Of a DNA stretch of 64,000 bases, positions 35,989 to 48,291 are shown one piece after another. Numbering within the stretch: position 1 is the first letter of the stretch; every line of letters begins with the position of its first letter. A program made the translations under genes and the position numbers. The notes under the pieces are model-generated. The model was not told the origin of the DNA. It worked only from the letters and a program-made list of their open reading frames with translations, and made no database searches. The stretch is from Nymphaea colorata (lineage: Eukaryota > Streptophyta > Magnoliopsida > Nymphaeales > Nymphaeaceae): contig NC_045139.1 in the NCBI RefSeq assembly GCF_008831285.2, positions 34,011,706 through 34,075,705 on the forward strand. Direction: 5' to 3'.

Positions 35989-36638
35989 CTCAATATCGAG
36001 TTTAAATGAGTCAAGCTCGTGTAACTAGACTCATTTGGAACTCAACTTTTAACTTGAACTCGAGCTCGTTTATTAAACGGGTCGAGCTCGAGGTGAACCG
36101 GACTCGATGTACATCGCGAATAAAAAGTGTAAATTAAGAGGTTAGTACGTAATAACAAATGGAGATGCCAACACTGAAAACGGGGAAAAAAAAAACACTG
36201 GTCATTTCACGGGGAAAAAGACGCAAAAATGATTAAGTTTAACGTTTAAGCAGCAAAGGAAGCATTCAGTGCAAAAACCACTGAAGAGACTGAACCTAAT
36301 TGGTGACAGAAAACACAAAAGGAAGACCAACAGTTTCATGCAAAAACCGACAGGAAGTCGATGAGTTCAAATCAGAGGAACCGAAACAGAAGAAAGGCTT
36401 TTCAAAGAACAAAAAGCTTCAACTTCAGCTTTAGATTTCTTAATTTCAAGTTTTACATCCCGCAGCTTTTGGGGAGAACAATTCTCTTTCCGGTTCATCG
36501 CTCAAAAACAGCAATGGCAGATTTGACTTTTCTTATTTTCGAGTTATATTCTTGACCTTTTTGAGGTACTCGGTTTGGAGCTCGAACATATTACCGCCAG
36601 ATCGGTGGGTTCGCGAACTGTGGGGGTTTAAGGAGGTT

Positions 36639-36668
36639 AAACCCTACCCTATCTCTCTCTCTCTCTCG
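36639..36668 (+). promoter_or_regulatory. Telo-box (AAACCCTA) and (CT)n tract upstream of the FAM136A-like gene
   Basis: AAACCCTA occupies 36639-36646 and a CT dinucleotide run 36650-36668 ends 8 bp before the start codon. In plants, telo-boxes and CT-rich tracts are typical of promoters and leaders of growth-linked housekeeping genes. Its function here is inferred from position only. Confidence 0.5.
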
Positions 36669-36676
36669 CCTTAACA

Positions 36677-39600
36677 ATGAGTTTCCCCGGAGAGGAGAGG
36701 ATGGTGACGGAGAGAATAAGAAAGAAACTCGATGAGCTCAATGTGGCAGTTCAGAACCAGCTCTCCGGAGTACAGGATCACGTCAATTTCACACTTCAGG
36801 TTTCCTTCGACCCTCTTTCTCTATTGTCGTTCCGTTTGCCGTTATTGAGCTCTCCTCCTTGTTGCTCCCAAACGCTGTATTTCGAGTATTCTCTTTTTCC
36901 CGTTTTTGTTCTTAACAGGCCGTGTTTTCTCATGTATCCGGCGTCTGGCTGTTTCTATGTGGACATGGGTTTTCCCCTCCATTTCTTATTAGCAGCTTTC
37001 GGCAATTTGCTGATTGGGGCGTTAGTTATATGTGTATTTTGACTGGGTTTTGGTTTGAGCACTTCTGTTGGTTTCACCTTGATTTGCTCTCTGATTTCTT
37101 GAACTCAAACTGCAGTTGTTCTTCTTCCTGATACTATATTTTGGTATTCATTTTTTTCTGAATTCTCTACGCCGTTCTGTTTCCTTGATTCCTCTAATTC
37201 AGTTGTTACGTACATGGAAGCTCCGAGTCTCTCCTGCTTGAACACTAAGTAGATTTTGTCTCTTATGGTAATTTCAGCAAGCATACTTCAAATGCGCACA
37301 CGAATGCTTTGATAGAAGGAAGAGGCAAGAACAAATAAATAACTGTGTGGAGAACTGTAGCGTTCCTGTTTTTAAGGCGAACGGCTTGGTCGAGAGTGAG
37401 ATGGCCAATTTTCAGGTAAAAATAATTTTATTTTACATGTCAACATCTAATAAGGTATCAATTTACTTCTATCATTACTTTACAATATTTTTTTTTTCTG
37501 GTTTTCATTGATAATTTTAGTTGCGCAGTAAGCAACCCCTGTTGAATACATAGTTGGGTACAATTGTTCCTTGAGATCTTCAAAAACTATTTCCGGAAGC
37601 ACGATCAGTTATAGCTGGTGCTTGGTTGTCTTGATGAATCTTGATGAAGAAAACCCTATCTTTTTTATAGAATCCTCAGTAGCTGTACCATACAGTGCAA
37701 TACATATAGAGAACGTGATTACCAATTTAGCAGGGAGGGTGAAGAAAGCATCAAGTGTCTAAAAAACTTTTTGGTCTCTGTAAAGTCATAGATGCACTTC
37801 AGGACTGAAATGATTCTCGAGCTTGGCAATCTCAAACGCCTTGCAATCTTGACAGACGAAATGCTCAAGGAGCTGATAGAAGAGGGCGTGCAGTAAAGAG
37901 ACTGTTGGTTGGGGCTGTTAGGATCTTTTATTATCTTTCATTTTTTCCTTTCTGCTATTGGCTGAGAGGTGATTATGAAATGACCACTCTTCTAGCTGTC
38001 AGGCTATTCTCAACATCTTGGGGAAGTTTGCCTTGTTGTTTATTAAGGGCGTTTTGGTCCTTAGTTGTAATGCACGTTCTGCTGGAAGTTGATTTTCATA
38101 TATGCAATTTCTTTGGAGAATTTCCTCCATTTATTTTCTTACACTGCGATGAGCTTAGCTCAAAGGCTGATATTGTGTTCAATGAGCTATCCACAAGTAA
38201 AGACAAACATCTAGAGAACTCACAGCCACATAAATACTTTTTGATAAAATGTAATTAGGTACCTTCTTTATTCCTTTCCTCCTAATGAAGTACACTGGCT
38301 GTAAGGGCTTCAGTTGAAATGCAAATCTAAGTTGTGCAAGGTAACCGCGTAACCGCATGATTTTAAGCACTGAGATGATGTCTGGTCAAAGTGCTTTGCT
38401 CAAGCCTTGGATTTTTAATACATGTGTTTGAAAAAAACCACTTCTTATGTCACCTTGTATTTTTTGTGTTTTTGTGGGGGTTGTATGGATTAGGTGCACT
38501 GAGATGTATTTTTTAGCCAAAATAAATCTAATCGATGCAAAAAAATGTTGTGGAATTTGCATACCATTTATCTTCTTAATTTGTTTTGAGTATTAATTGA
38601 TTAATTGGTGAGCTTTGGTTCGTGTTGGAAGGTAGTATGTTCTCTTCAAGGCATGCAGATACCTTACAATATTAACCCATAAATATTATGATATTATCAT
38701 GAAAATTTGATTTATATGATCTTAAAGAAGTAGCCTTTTCCTTTTTTTCCTATTTTCTTTCATTTTCTGCAAGTTTTAATTGCTGAGATTTTCCCGATAT
38801 TTATTATAAGTTATAACCCTAGTAGTATCATGAAATTCTGCCTTAACAAAATATAAGGTGAGATCAGTATCTATGGCTATTGTTATCATGGATAAACTGA
38901 GTTTATGTGTATTTAGACAGGATTGCTTTATACTTGTGAATAGAGATCAAATTAGGACCTTGATGTGGATGAAGCCCAAAAAATTGATTTGATTCTGAGA
39001 ATAGAGTTCATTAATGATCTATGTAATAAGGGGGATTTAAAATGCCGTTAGCTTGTACTGGATAATATGGCCATCACAAGTCACATTGTGCCAACAACAT
39101 TTTGATTGGATTTCTCTGTCCAGAAATGGGAAAATTGGTATATTCCAGACTACGTAAGTCAGGGACAAAACATAGACCTCTTAAATTCTTGTGAGAAAAT
39201 ATTTTAAACAACATAGTAACATTCTAATGTGTTTATAAATAATAATTCAGCATAGAATATGTCTTGGTTCATGTTGTTTTTAAGGAAATCATTGATTTCC
39301 ATTCTATTAAAAATTTGAAGTCACAAGAGCAGTTCATTTTTTATTGCCATAGAACCATGTCAAACTCAAAAAATGACAGTGTACCATGTCAAACTCAAAA
39401 AAAGACGGTGTATGATGGTTGGATTATATCTATATGGTTGGATTGTACAAAAGATATTTCAATAATCAAGTTTGAGATGTCTGGTTTTGTACCTGACCTA
39501 GTGGTCTGGGATCTACGAATTACTCCTAGAAATGAAAAAAGAAGAATGGGATCTCATTATTTTATTAGGAAGACAAGGTGGTCAGACTTACTCCCTGACC

Positions 39601-39894
39601 TCTCTGCAGTTATTTTTTTTCTTAATTAAGCGTGTGTTGTGTTTATCTGTGTATTGAATAACCTGTCTTGCTCTATCGTTAAAACCTTTTTCATGGTCTT
39701 CTTGTCAACAGGAGCGTCTGAGTCGATCTATGATGGTTTGTCAAGACCATTTCGAAGCATCCAAACTTCAAGGGCATAAAAATGGAGACTTCAGTGGATT
39801 AGAGTCATGCGTGGATAAAGCAATTGAAGATAACATTTCTTTTTTGCCACACATTGTCGATAAATTAAGTTCTGCTCTCTCCATCGATAAATGA
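36677..39894 (+). CDS. FAM136A-like (DUF842) mitochondrial protein
   Basis: Three exons, 36677-36799, 37278-37415 and 39712-39894, all joined at phase 0, give 147 residues, the usual size of this family. Exon 1 is a helical N-terminal part (VTERIRKKLDELNVAVQ). Exon 2 carries a twin CX3C arrangement, CAHEC and CVENC, next to FDRKRRQEQINN, the hallmark of DUF842. Exon 3 has single cysteines (MVCQDHF, ESCVDKAI). Animal FAM136A is mitochondrial. Twin CX3C proteins are usually folded by MIA40-type oxidation in the intermembrane space, so that location is inferred here. The start is the only upstream ATG, just after a CT-rich leader. Intron 2 (2.3 kb) has no recognised content. Confidence 0.93.
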
Positions 39895-42800
39895 TTAGAG
39901 CAATTCAGATCTACTGTGGCCTTAAATAGTTATATTTACAAGATCTTTCTGTGGTGAATATTGATATATGTAGTGGATATTATTAGCTTTGTTGATGTGA
40001 TCTTTGAACAGTCTGAACCAACCTATCCAGATATGATGCTGTGGTTTCCATAGTTCACCGGTATATGGAAGATGTTTTCTGTTTCAATTTCATGGAGCTG
40101 ATGTATCAGCTTAGTCGTTGGTCCTTGGTGATTGCACCTCTACTGCAAGAAACCAGAAGAAGTGGCTTAGAAGAATAACGGGCTATGGGGTTACCTGATA
40201 TTTTTCTAGTTTTTTTTCTTTTTAAGCGTATCAATGGCTATACTTGGTGTTCCTGTATGGGTTTATGGCACAGGGAAATCGAGTTTGTGTCGATGTCGTG
40301 GCTTTGTTCCTAATTTATGATTTGTTGGTTAAACTTTCATTTGTTATAGAAGCCTGGATATTCCATGCTTGGAATCTGCAGTGTCGCTATGGACGATATT
40401 GTAACAATGCTCAGGTTTATCAGAGCATAGGCTACTCAACTAATTAGTATTTGCTAAGTTGATTCTGCTCTGTTTTAGTCTGGCTTCAAAATGCTTTTTT
40501 TCAGAAACATGGTGATCCATTCGTGTCTAAGCCGACTCCTCTTGGACGTGCGGCTTGGCTTTTCACATCCAGGCTTGGACACAGATATCAAGCACTGATT
40601 AATGAAATCTGAACCCTCTCATGCTTTTGAGGTGGATCTGTGTCAGAAAGAGCTTACTTAAGTCCAGATGCTTCTGTCCTCCCTCTTCTACACTGTTGAC
40701 AGACAACCAAGTTATAAGCGTCATGTTCAGCAGGTTTCCATGGCAAGCAAACTGATTCAACTCCGGCTGTGTGACGAGAGATATTGGAAGCAGCAGTCTG
40801 AGGTTTGCCGGCTGAACTTGGGTGAATGCTAAAACTCGTTTCTTCCATTAAACGGTTTCAGAGTTTCCACCTTAATACCATTAGCACTTTGGTGGTTGAT
40901 GGGATCCCGTATCAAGGAAAGCATATTCTTGTGGCTGGAGAGTTATATCAGCTGCACTATCTCAGACTCTAAGGCACAATAATCTCCCGATTTCATAAGG
41001 AGAAAAAGACTGCGGAAGTCCGCAAGGAATGTTAATTTTTTTAATATGGCAGGAGCAACAAATCAAATAAGATGTTACATAGTAGTCTATTATCCTGTAA
41101 AAAAGTGACTTTGAAAACGAGGACAACATCTGAAAATATAGGATGGCTTTGAAAGCAAGGGAAAGAAAAAAAGGAGAGACCTTTGAATTACTAAGATTTG
41201 AAACCATGTTAAAGATGGTTACAGGAACTGTGTTATGATTTAAAGTAATCGTTAATACTAAGAACTGAAACACTTCCATATAGTCGCTTCCCCTCTCCAA
41301 ACCAAGGCCACATCCCAGACTAAAATCTATTAGTTTTCTAGAAAAAATTTTCATTCATCCCCTATGCTTTGTAACATAATCACAAATATCATTTTTGCAT
41401 TTTAAATGGTGATGTTTTTCTCAGGTATAATAGGATGAGCTTGAAAAAATAAGACAAATATAATAAATTTGAAACTAATTAAAAACCGTTAAAAATTATA
41501 AAAAATAAAATAAATGAGAACACTCTTGTCTAGTGCTAGGCTGAAAGTGAAGCTTCGGGCAATAGGTTGATACGTTCCATCTCTGGTTAAGAAACTTGGC
41601 TTTGGAACAAATTGCATGAATTGGCAACGAGAAGAAAAGAGGCATCTCTTGTACAGAACAAATGCATGTTTTTACAGGTGTTTGCAACATTCAATTAACC
41701 AATGTTAAAAAACCTGGGTTATTCATGTGTAGCATTGGATAACTGTGCCACTTAACTCACGGGACTTTTCATTAGGCAATTTTATGTTTTTTCTATATTT
41801 TCAGAATATTTGTTGTAAATGATGATAAGATGAAATCAACCAAATTCTGTACATTTATATTGTAAGTACAAACCTTACTGTTTTGTTAAATTCACGCACA
41901 TATTATGTAATATTGATTATTAAAAATCCCACACCTTTCCTTCTAACAATGTTAAAACATCAAACCGAAACCCGTACTATACTTGCTTCCATATATATTG
42001 CATTTCAGTTGTTCTTTATACGACTTTACAGTAAAGCAAAAGCTTCTTAATGCAATGAAGAGGATTAACACCTGCACCAACATCACATTTCTGAAGCGTC
42101 CATTCGTGGATTGAAGATCCTTTTCTGCTGCAACGAGGATTCATACTGGAGAAGCTTCACTAACTCTGTTCTTCTCATTACCATACACTAAGCGACCTCC
42201 GTTTTTCTGTTACTATGGAGGACCTTGTTCATTAAGCATCAAAAAGATAACGAATCACAAACAATAATAAGCAAATTTTCCGTCTGCGCCAACAAAAAGT
42301 GAACTGCATTATGATCGCACAATGAATTAATTAAAAGATGAGAGCGAAGTATATCGAAAGTTTGAACTCCTTGAACTGCTAGGCAAAATACGTGTAACAA
42401 AAAACAATAAACTAAATAATTCGCACAGAAGATGATCTAAATATGTAGAGATTAAAGTCGGTATTAAAAATGTGAACATGCCAATCATGTTGTTTTTCTT
42501 TTACATGTTCTTAACAGTTGACACTTGGAAGAAGGACTTTACTTATAAGACGAGGGACACTCTGGAGGCACAAACATTTTATCTTTAATCAATGTTCTAT
42601 TGCATTTTTTGGGACTTTAGAAGACAGCATTTGGGCTGAGAGACTTTGTCAATGCCCACAAGAGTCGAGAACCAGCAATTGACCTTGTACCAGCTATTGG
42701 ACCAACCATTATTTAAAGAAATTTAAACTCAATTACTAAGCAATTTTGTAACCAAATTCACATTCAAGCCCATTATCAACTAAAATCTGATAAAAATTTG

Positions 42801-43158
42801 ACTCGATATGCTAGTCAAATCCAAATTCAACTTTAAAAACCAAATGACCTAAACTCTGATTACTTGAATTACCCTGAACCGTTTTAATTCCTACGCAGTG
42901 ATGTTGCTCAAAGCTTCTAAGATTGGAAAGCGAAAACATTTATTGAGATATCCGGAAAAAGTCGACTCAAACAGAAAACACAAAAAGAAATAAGCAGGAT
43001 CTCAACATTTTTGTCAACTTCATTGCCTTATGGAGGTCCTCTAACAGTGTACCTGGGGCCAATCGTTCGGCACCTTCTCCACCCGAGCTGGCCAAAGGAG
43101 CTTATCCACAGGGGAGGGAGCGTGAATTGAGAGCTGTCAGTGGTTGCTGCCTCTGCCG
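39895..43158. other. Intergenic region between FAM136A-like gene and STR4A
   Basis: Apart from the 3' UTR and a truncated copy of the CACAAATA element (41379-41520), no features were recognised. Short open frames on both strands show no family motifs. Confidence 0.6.
41379..41520 (+). repeat. Partial copy of the CACAAATA element
   Basis: Aligns by eye with the first part of 31580-32010: CACAAATA, then GGTGATG, TTTTTCTCAGGTATAATA and an A-rich core. The right end was not recognised. Confidence 0.45.
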
Positions 43159-45560
43159 ATGGTGACGATGGAGGAAGTCCTCCTTGCTTCTCGATGTTCT
43201 CCTCTCTCCTGCAGCAGCCCTTATGCACACAAGCGCTTGTCAAAGTTTCAGACCATTCCATCCCACCCTCCCCGAACCTCTTACCCTTCCTCTCTTGTCA
43301 AATTCTCTTCTTATTCTTCGTCTTCTTCCTCTCTATTGACTACCCTTCTATCCCTCAGACCCAATATTAGCTCTGTGATCAGCAATTCTGTCCAGTTGAA
43401 ACGTTCATTTGCTCGCGACGTTAACCTCCTTTGCCCCACAATCTTATCCTCCTCCTTCTCTCCTTCTTGTTCCTCCAATGTCACCGCTGCCCGTTTGAGG
43501 ACGTCCACCGTCTCCGGAGGTACGCTCCACCACCTTGTAGCCGGCCTCTCTAGCGTACTGCTTCTGGTGTTTGCGACCCCACCATTGTGTTCTTCCGCAC
43601 TCGCTGCCGATGCCGCAGCTATCAACGAGTCGTCTTCGAAGATCTCCCTCGAGAGCGCGCTCGTCTCCATCGATGACTTCTTCAACCGCTATCCGTACTT
43701 CGTTGCCAGCGTGACGTTCATATGGTTGGTTGTCATCCCGCTGACTCAAGAGTACTTGAGGAAGTTCAAATACGTCTCCGCCATCGACGGTTTCCGGAAG
43801 CTCCGGGACGACCCGAGTTCGCACTTGCTTGATATCAGAAAGAGGAAGAGCGTGGAAGCGGTGGGGTCTATCGACCTGAAATCATTGAAGAAGACGACTG
43901 CTCTGGTGGAGTACTCGGAGGCAGACGAAGCAGGGTTCGTCAAGAAGGTCCTGCAAGAGTTTGGGGACCCTTCAAATACCACATTATATATCACCGATAG
44001 GTAAGGTTTATGTTATGCTGATGAATTCATCTGTTTCTCTTTCTTTAGCAAAATGTTTGCCTTTGTTTGGTTCACTAATGCTGATGGAAGCATATTGTTT
44101 AAGAAATTTCTTCCTTTTCCCCAACGACTTGAACGTACTATGTAAACTTTGCATGCTAATGAGAGATAGAGAGCTTTGATGTCGTCTGGAAAAGGAGAAA
44201 AGCGCACACGCCTGTGCAACAGTTCTTTCCTTTTTTTTTCCCTTAAGCCAATGAATTGACTGGCTTGTGACATGATGGTTAGTCTTCATATGTTCTTTGT
44301 TAGTTTATACATTTTTAGTCTTCGAAATACTTTAAACGATGCTTGATGGTCAAGTGGAAGCGTTTAGCGTGGTTGCCTGAAAAATGATATAGACCAGTCC
44401 AGAATGAAATTTTAGACCTTGGCGGTCCTGAACTGACTTGGATGACTGCCTTTCATGATTTAAATGTATAAAAAGAATGTGTCATTTCCAAATTGACTTG
44501 GCCAGCCGAGCTGGATGCCTATGGGGAAATACTAAATTACCTATGTGGAAAATAAATCTGTTCTCTGCAATTTTATTAGGTCTTTTGTTCAGCCAAGTTT
44601 GTGAGAATCTCCAAATTGACTTGGCCAGCCGAGCTGGTGGGCTGATAAGAAATACTGAATTCCGTAGCGAAATTCTACCAAATTCTTGTGCTTCTTAGAA
44701 GTTGGCCAGCTTAGTTTTGGTGCCTGTGTAAGAGAGAGAGAGAGAGAGAATAGGCTGTGGTTTATACCTTACACGGGAGAGAGCATGTTAAGTAATTTAT
44801 TATGCAACGTGGCAAATAGTTTCTGTTTAAGTGGTTCCACATTTTTGTTTGCTTAGCAGCCTTTTCTGCTGTGTGAGGTAGCTTGGACGGCAATTCCTTA
44901 AGAGTGGCTCAGCTTTTGCACGAGAAAGGTGGCTTTAAAGCAGCATATGCAATTAAGGGTGGAATTCAAGGCAAGGAAGGGTGGCAGGTAAGTTAGTTTA
45001 GTTTTTTGTAATCATATCTGGAATTCCCTCCATAGGCCAGATGCACATTTTCTAGACATATCCAAAGCCTAGACACCTTGGCTACTTGTGTAGATCTGGC
45101 ATGTGTATAACTCATGAGACAACAGGCTTGTATCTGTTGGTTCTCATGCATTTCTTCCGGTTCTGTGCAAGCTGTTGATCACGAACGTCCCTGTAAATGT
45201 GAAGATCTATAATTTCCTTGTGACTGTTCGCTAAATATCTTTTTTGATATTTAAGGTTCAATTAATCACTTACCTTGCTACTGAGTAGTGGGAGTTCACC
45301 ACTGCCTGTCCTCTTTTCTGTGTTTTTGAAATCAGATCACATTGATATTTGAGGTTTTTTTTTTGTTGTTTATTTTACAGGAAATACAAGGAACACTGCT
45401 TCCACCATCTGTTCATGTTTCTCCTAGAAAACGTAAGGGCAAGGGATCTATACTGTTTAACAGAAAAGAAGTTGAAGATATAAAGGTTGGCTCAGGTGTG
45501 GAGTTGGAGAAGAATAGTGAATCAAAAATTCCTTCCACAAAACGTTCTGAATCTGCGTAA
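43159..45560 (+). CDS. STR4A: Rhodanese-like domain-containing protein 4A, chloroplastic (catalytic Cys absent)
   Basis: Exons 43159-44000, 44882-44987 and 45381-45560 give 375 residues. The first ~125 residues are Ser/Leu/Arg-rich, as in a transit peptide. A hydrophobic stretch follows (about 125-145) ending in SSALAADA, like a thylakoid-transfer signal, then a membrane segment near 181-197 (VASVTFIWLVVIPL). The rhodanese-like fold runs from AIDGFRKL and LLDIRKR through YITDSLDGNSLRVA to YAIKGGIQGKEGW. The usual Cys of the CxxxxR loop is replaced by Asp (about residue 280), so sulfurtransferase activity is unlikely. The related thylakoid protein STR4/TROL is also known to lack this Cys. A basic C-terminal tail follows. 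The start could also be the second ATG at 43168. Assignment to 4A rests on architecture and remembered similarity. Confidence 0.87.
44487..44665. repeat. Direct repeat in STR4A intron 1
   Basis: The units at 44487-44514 and 44610-44637 are identical over 28 bp (core TTGACTTGGCCAGCCGAGCT). Similarity continues to an AAATACTRAATT stretch. The 123-bp spacing suggests an old tandem duplication. An (AG)n run follows at 44731-44749. Confidence 0.85.
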
Positions 45561-48291
45561 ACTAAGGTGACTGATCATCTAAATTGCGAATTTCAGCCAA
45601 TTTGAATTTGAAATGAATGCATAATATATTTGATCACATATTAAATCTAAAAGACTAAAAACACTCGTAAATATGTCACAACCATATGCTTCTACGTGCA
45701 GGATTTATTTATCTATGCCCTGTGTACTTGTAATCTGGTGTTACATAAGCATGTTTCTGTTTCATCACCCTTGATTTACATAGCTGATGCTGGGTATGTT
45801 CAGAACTTCAGATACAAGGTAATATGAAGATTCCTACTTGCCATTAACCTTTGTGGATTTTCACTCCCTGCTTTAATTCTATTAAACAAACATAACAAGT
45901 ACTTCAGGCACATTAGCTTAAAGTCTGTTAGTCAAGGGCTAGGTCACTGTTACGTGGGTGAGTTCTCTTTCCTTATGGGCAATGTTGGGGGTCCATGGGG
46001 TTTTAGAATAAAGGGAAACTGAAACAGCAGAAAGTAAAGGTTTACCTCTAGTTAGCACGTTTGACATACCGAAAAAGCTCAATAAATTTCCCTTGCCATT
46101 GAAAAGCCCCAACAGAACAGGAAAGTTTTGTGGTTCCCTCTAGCTGAGGACCTGCAGAGGTCCATTGAGAACTATCCCCTGTGCTGATGATTGAAGTAGT
46201 TGCTTTTGGTCCTCCATCAATTTGGGAGTATTGACAAGTTAAAATGTGAGATGAGCTGTGAGACGGTTGTGGTTCATCCATGCCGTCTTGGATCTTGTTG
46301 ATTTACAGTCTTTCAATCATATTAAGTTGCTAACTATCTGATGTGATGCAATCTGTGCGAGGAAGAGCTTCTTCTGACTGTTCTAACAAATTTTCTCCAT
46401 GGGATGCAGCCTCGAGTTCACAAGTCATCATTGAGCCCATCTAAGCCACTCGTTTGATGATAGAAGAAATTCCACTCCTCATCCACTTGGTAAATAAAGG
46501 TGTTTGTCCCACCATGAAGTTATGGCCGATGGTAGCTTCTCAAATATTGGTGATCTTCCCACACTGTGCAGCTGTATCAAAAGATTTGCTGTTGGGAACA
46601 CACTTGATGTCCGAAGAGCTGCAATTATTTGCTCTTTTCTGGTCTAAATGCTTCTGACTTGTCCATTTATATATCTTTTTTGACAAGAAATTTATCCTTT
46701 TTTTAGAATAATTGGCTATATTAGCTTAAACTTGTAATGGTTTCCCTTCCATTTGTGGCTGTTTTTCATGAAATTTTGACAAGAACACAATCTCCATTTT
46801 CTTCTTCCACTGGAGGGCAAGTACTGGGTGAAGTTTGTGAGCTTCCAAAGGCATATGTCGTTGTCTGTCGATAAGGACTAAGCAATCTGTTGTGCAATGC
46901 TTGGGCTTTTCTGTAGTAAAGAAGCGGATCTTGGCTTTTCATTTTTCTGTTTTTGCTCGAAGAAGGTGATAGCAAATGACAATAAAAGAACATAGTGATT
47001 AGACAGGTTTGTGATGTAGCAACTGCATAAGCATAAGACGCAGATATGCCTTGATCATGTCATATCCGGAACTGATATTCTAGCGATTCGGTAGTTTGAA
47101 CTTAACATCTTCTATTTTCAAGGTTTTGGAACGAGGACATTGGGTTCTCTGTGTGCGCTTTGTGAGACAAGCAGTTGAATAAAGTTGGCATGGCCAAATT
47201 AGGGATGTCAATATATCTGATTTTGATCAAATATCCAACTGAATTGTTCTGAAAAAATCAGATGTGAAAAAAAAATCCGATTAAAAATTCAGATTGAGTT
47301 TGGATTTACTAAATTACATCCGATCAGATTCAAATGACATTTAGTTTAAAAACATATGTATCTTATATCCAACACCCTTGCATTTTGAAAATCGGCCAAT
47401 TTTTTTGGTTGTGAGAAGGCTAATAGGCTATTGGATTCTAGCATCTTAAAAAGATCACCATGTTGTCATATACCTCCTTAAGCCTACCTTGATCCAGTCA
47501 GCTTTCTAATATCATTTTAAGGAGGACTTTGTTGGTATTGTAGAAATGAGTCCTTTTAGCAGTTGAAAGAGGTCGTTTCTGATAAGAAGGCAAGCGTGAT
47601 TCTCAGAGAAGGAATAATTTTTTGACAGGTATATTTGCATTAGTGGATGAATTCTCGAGTCGATTCATGACTTCCTATTGCAGATCACAATGATGTAGGT
47701 AAATGACATATTGAACTTAACGTAATTTCAGGGAACGAATTACTTTGAATGCCACTTTTGCTACCATTCCTTCCATCGCAGAAAACATTAGAACAATAAT
47801 CAACCGTTCGTGGAGCTTGTATCATTCAAATCTGAATAAGAATCCTTTCTGATGAACCATCACCGGAAGATCATTAGTTTCAATCAGGATTGGTAATCCT
47901 AATTCGCGGCTTTCAGAGTTTCGTATTCATATCCTCCCTCCCCTCGGCGTGAGGCTTGTTCTTCTATAAGCATAGGGGCTTTGAGGTTGCATTCAGCTAG
48001 TTCTTACATCGTCTGGTCTGAATGGCACAAATTCTGATAAGAAAGCCACTACATCCACATGAAATACTGATCATAAGCGACATTAAAAACAACAAATATT
48101 AATGATTTTCGAGTACTTTTTGGTAAAATGTTCTCGTTAGAGCGAGCGAGCGAGAGAGAGAGAGAGAGTGGTTTCAATTATGCAAATATAGTTCATTCCA
48201 CTAGTTGAATGCATAATTATGCGTCACATAAGAGCAGAGGAAAAAATGGCTCCAGAGACACTGCTTTTTTTCATGAAAAAAGGAAGAAAGA
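45561..48291. other. Intergenic region between convergent STR4A and SLP2
   Basis: Includes the STR4A 3' region. At 45990-46990 are two moderately long minus-strand open frames of 77 and 75 codons with mixed composition and no family I recognise; they may be decayed gene or transposon sequence. Also present are a GATGTCAATATAT repeat end (47200-47375) and a GAGC/(GA)n microsatellite (48141-48168). Confidence 0.5.
47200..47375 (+). repeat. Fragment of the GATGTCAATATAT repeat family
   Basis: Begins TAGGGATGTCAATATATC and continues with CAGATTGAGTTTGGATT-like sequence also present at 52555-52950. The far terminus and a target-site duplication were not found. Confidence 0.45.

Larger units (their letters stand above)
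34816..36676. other. Intergenic region between TPI and FAM136A-like gene
   Basis: Holds the TPI 3' UTR, an unassigned stretch at 35080-35400, an AT microsatellite tandem duplication (35805-35981), and a GAGCTCGA-rich repeat remnant (about 36000-36115: AACTCGAGCTCG, GGTCGAGCTCGAGG). The proximal promoter of the next gene follows. No further coding sequence was recognised. Confidence 0.6.

Noticed and set aside
39264-39629. 121-codon frame in FAM136A-like intron 2
   Set aside because: No motif, and the two flanking exons join in phase across it to give a full-length DUF842 protein.
43444-43824. Minus-strand 126- and 124-codon frames over STR4A
   Set aside because: Antisense shadows of the STR4A first exon, which has a clear transit peptide and rhodanese-like domain on the + strand.
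44487-44665. CRISPR-like array from evenly spaced direct repeats
   Set aside because: Only two units, in the intron of a plant gene; CRISPR arrays are not expected in nuclear plant DNA.
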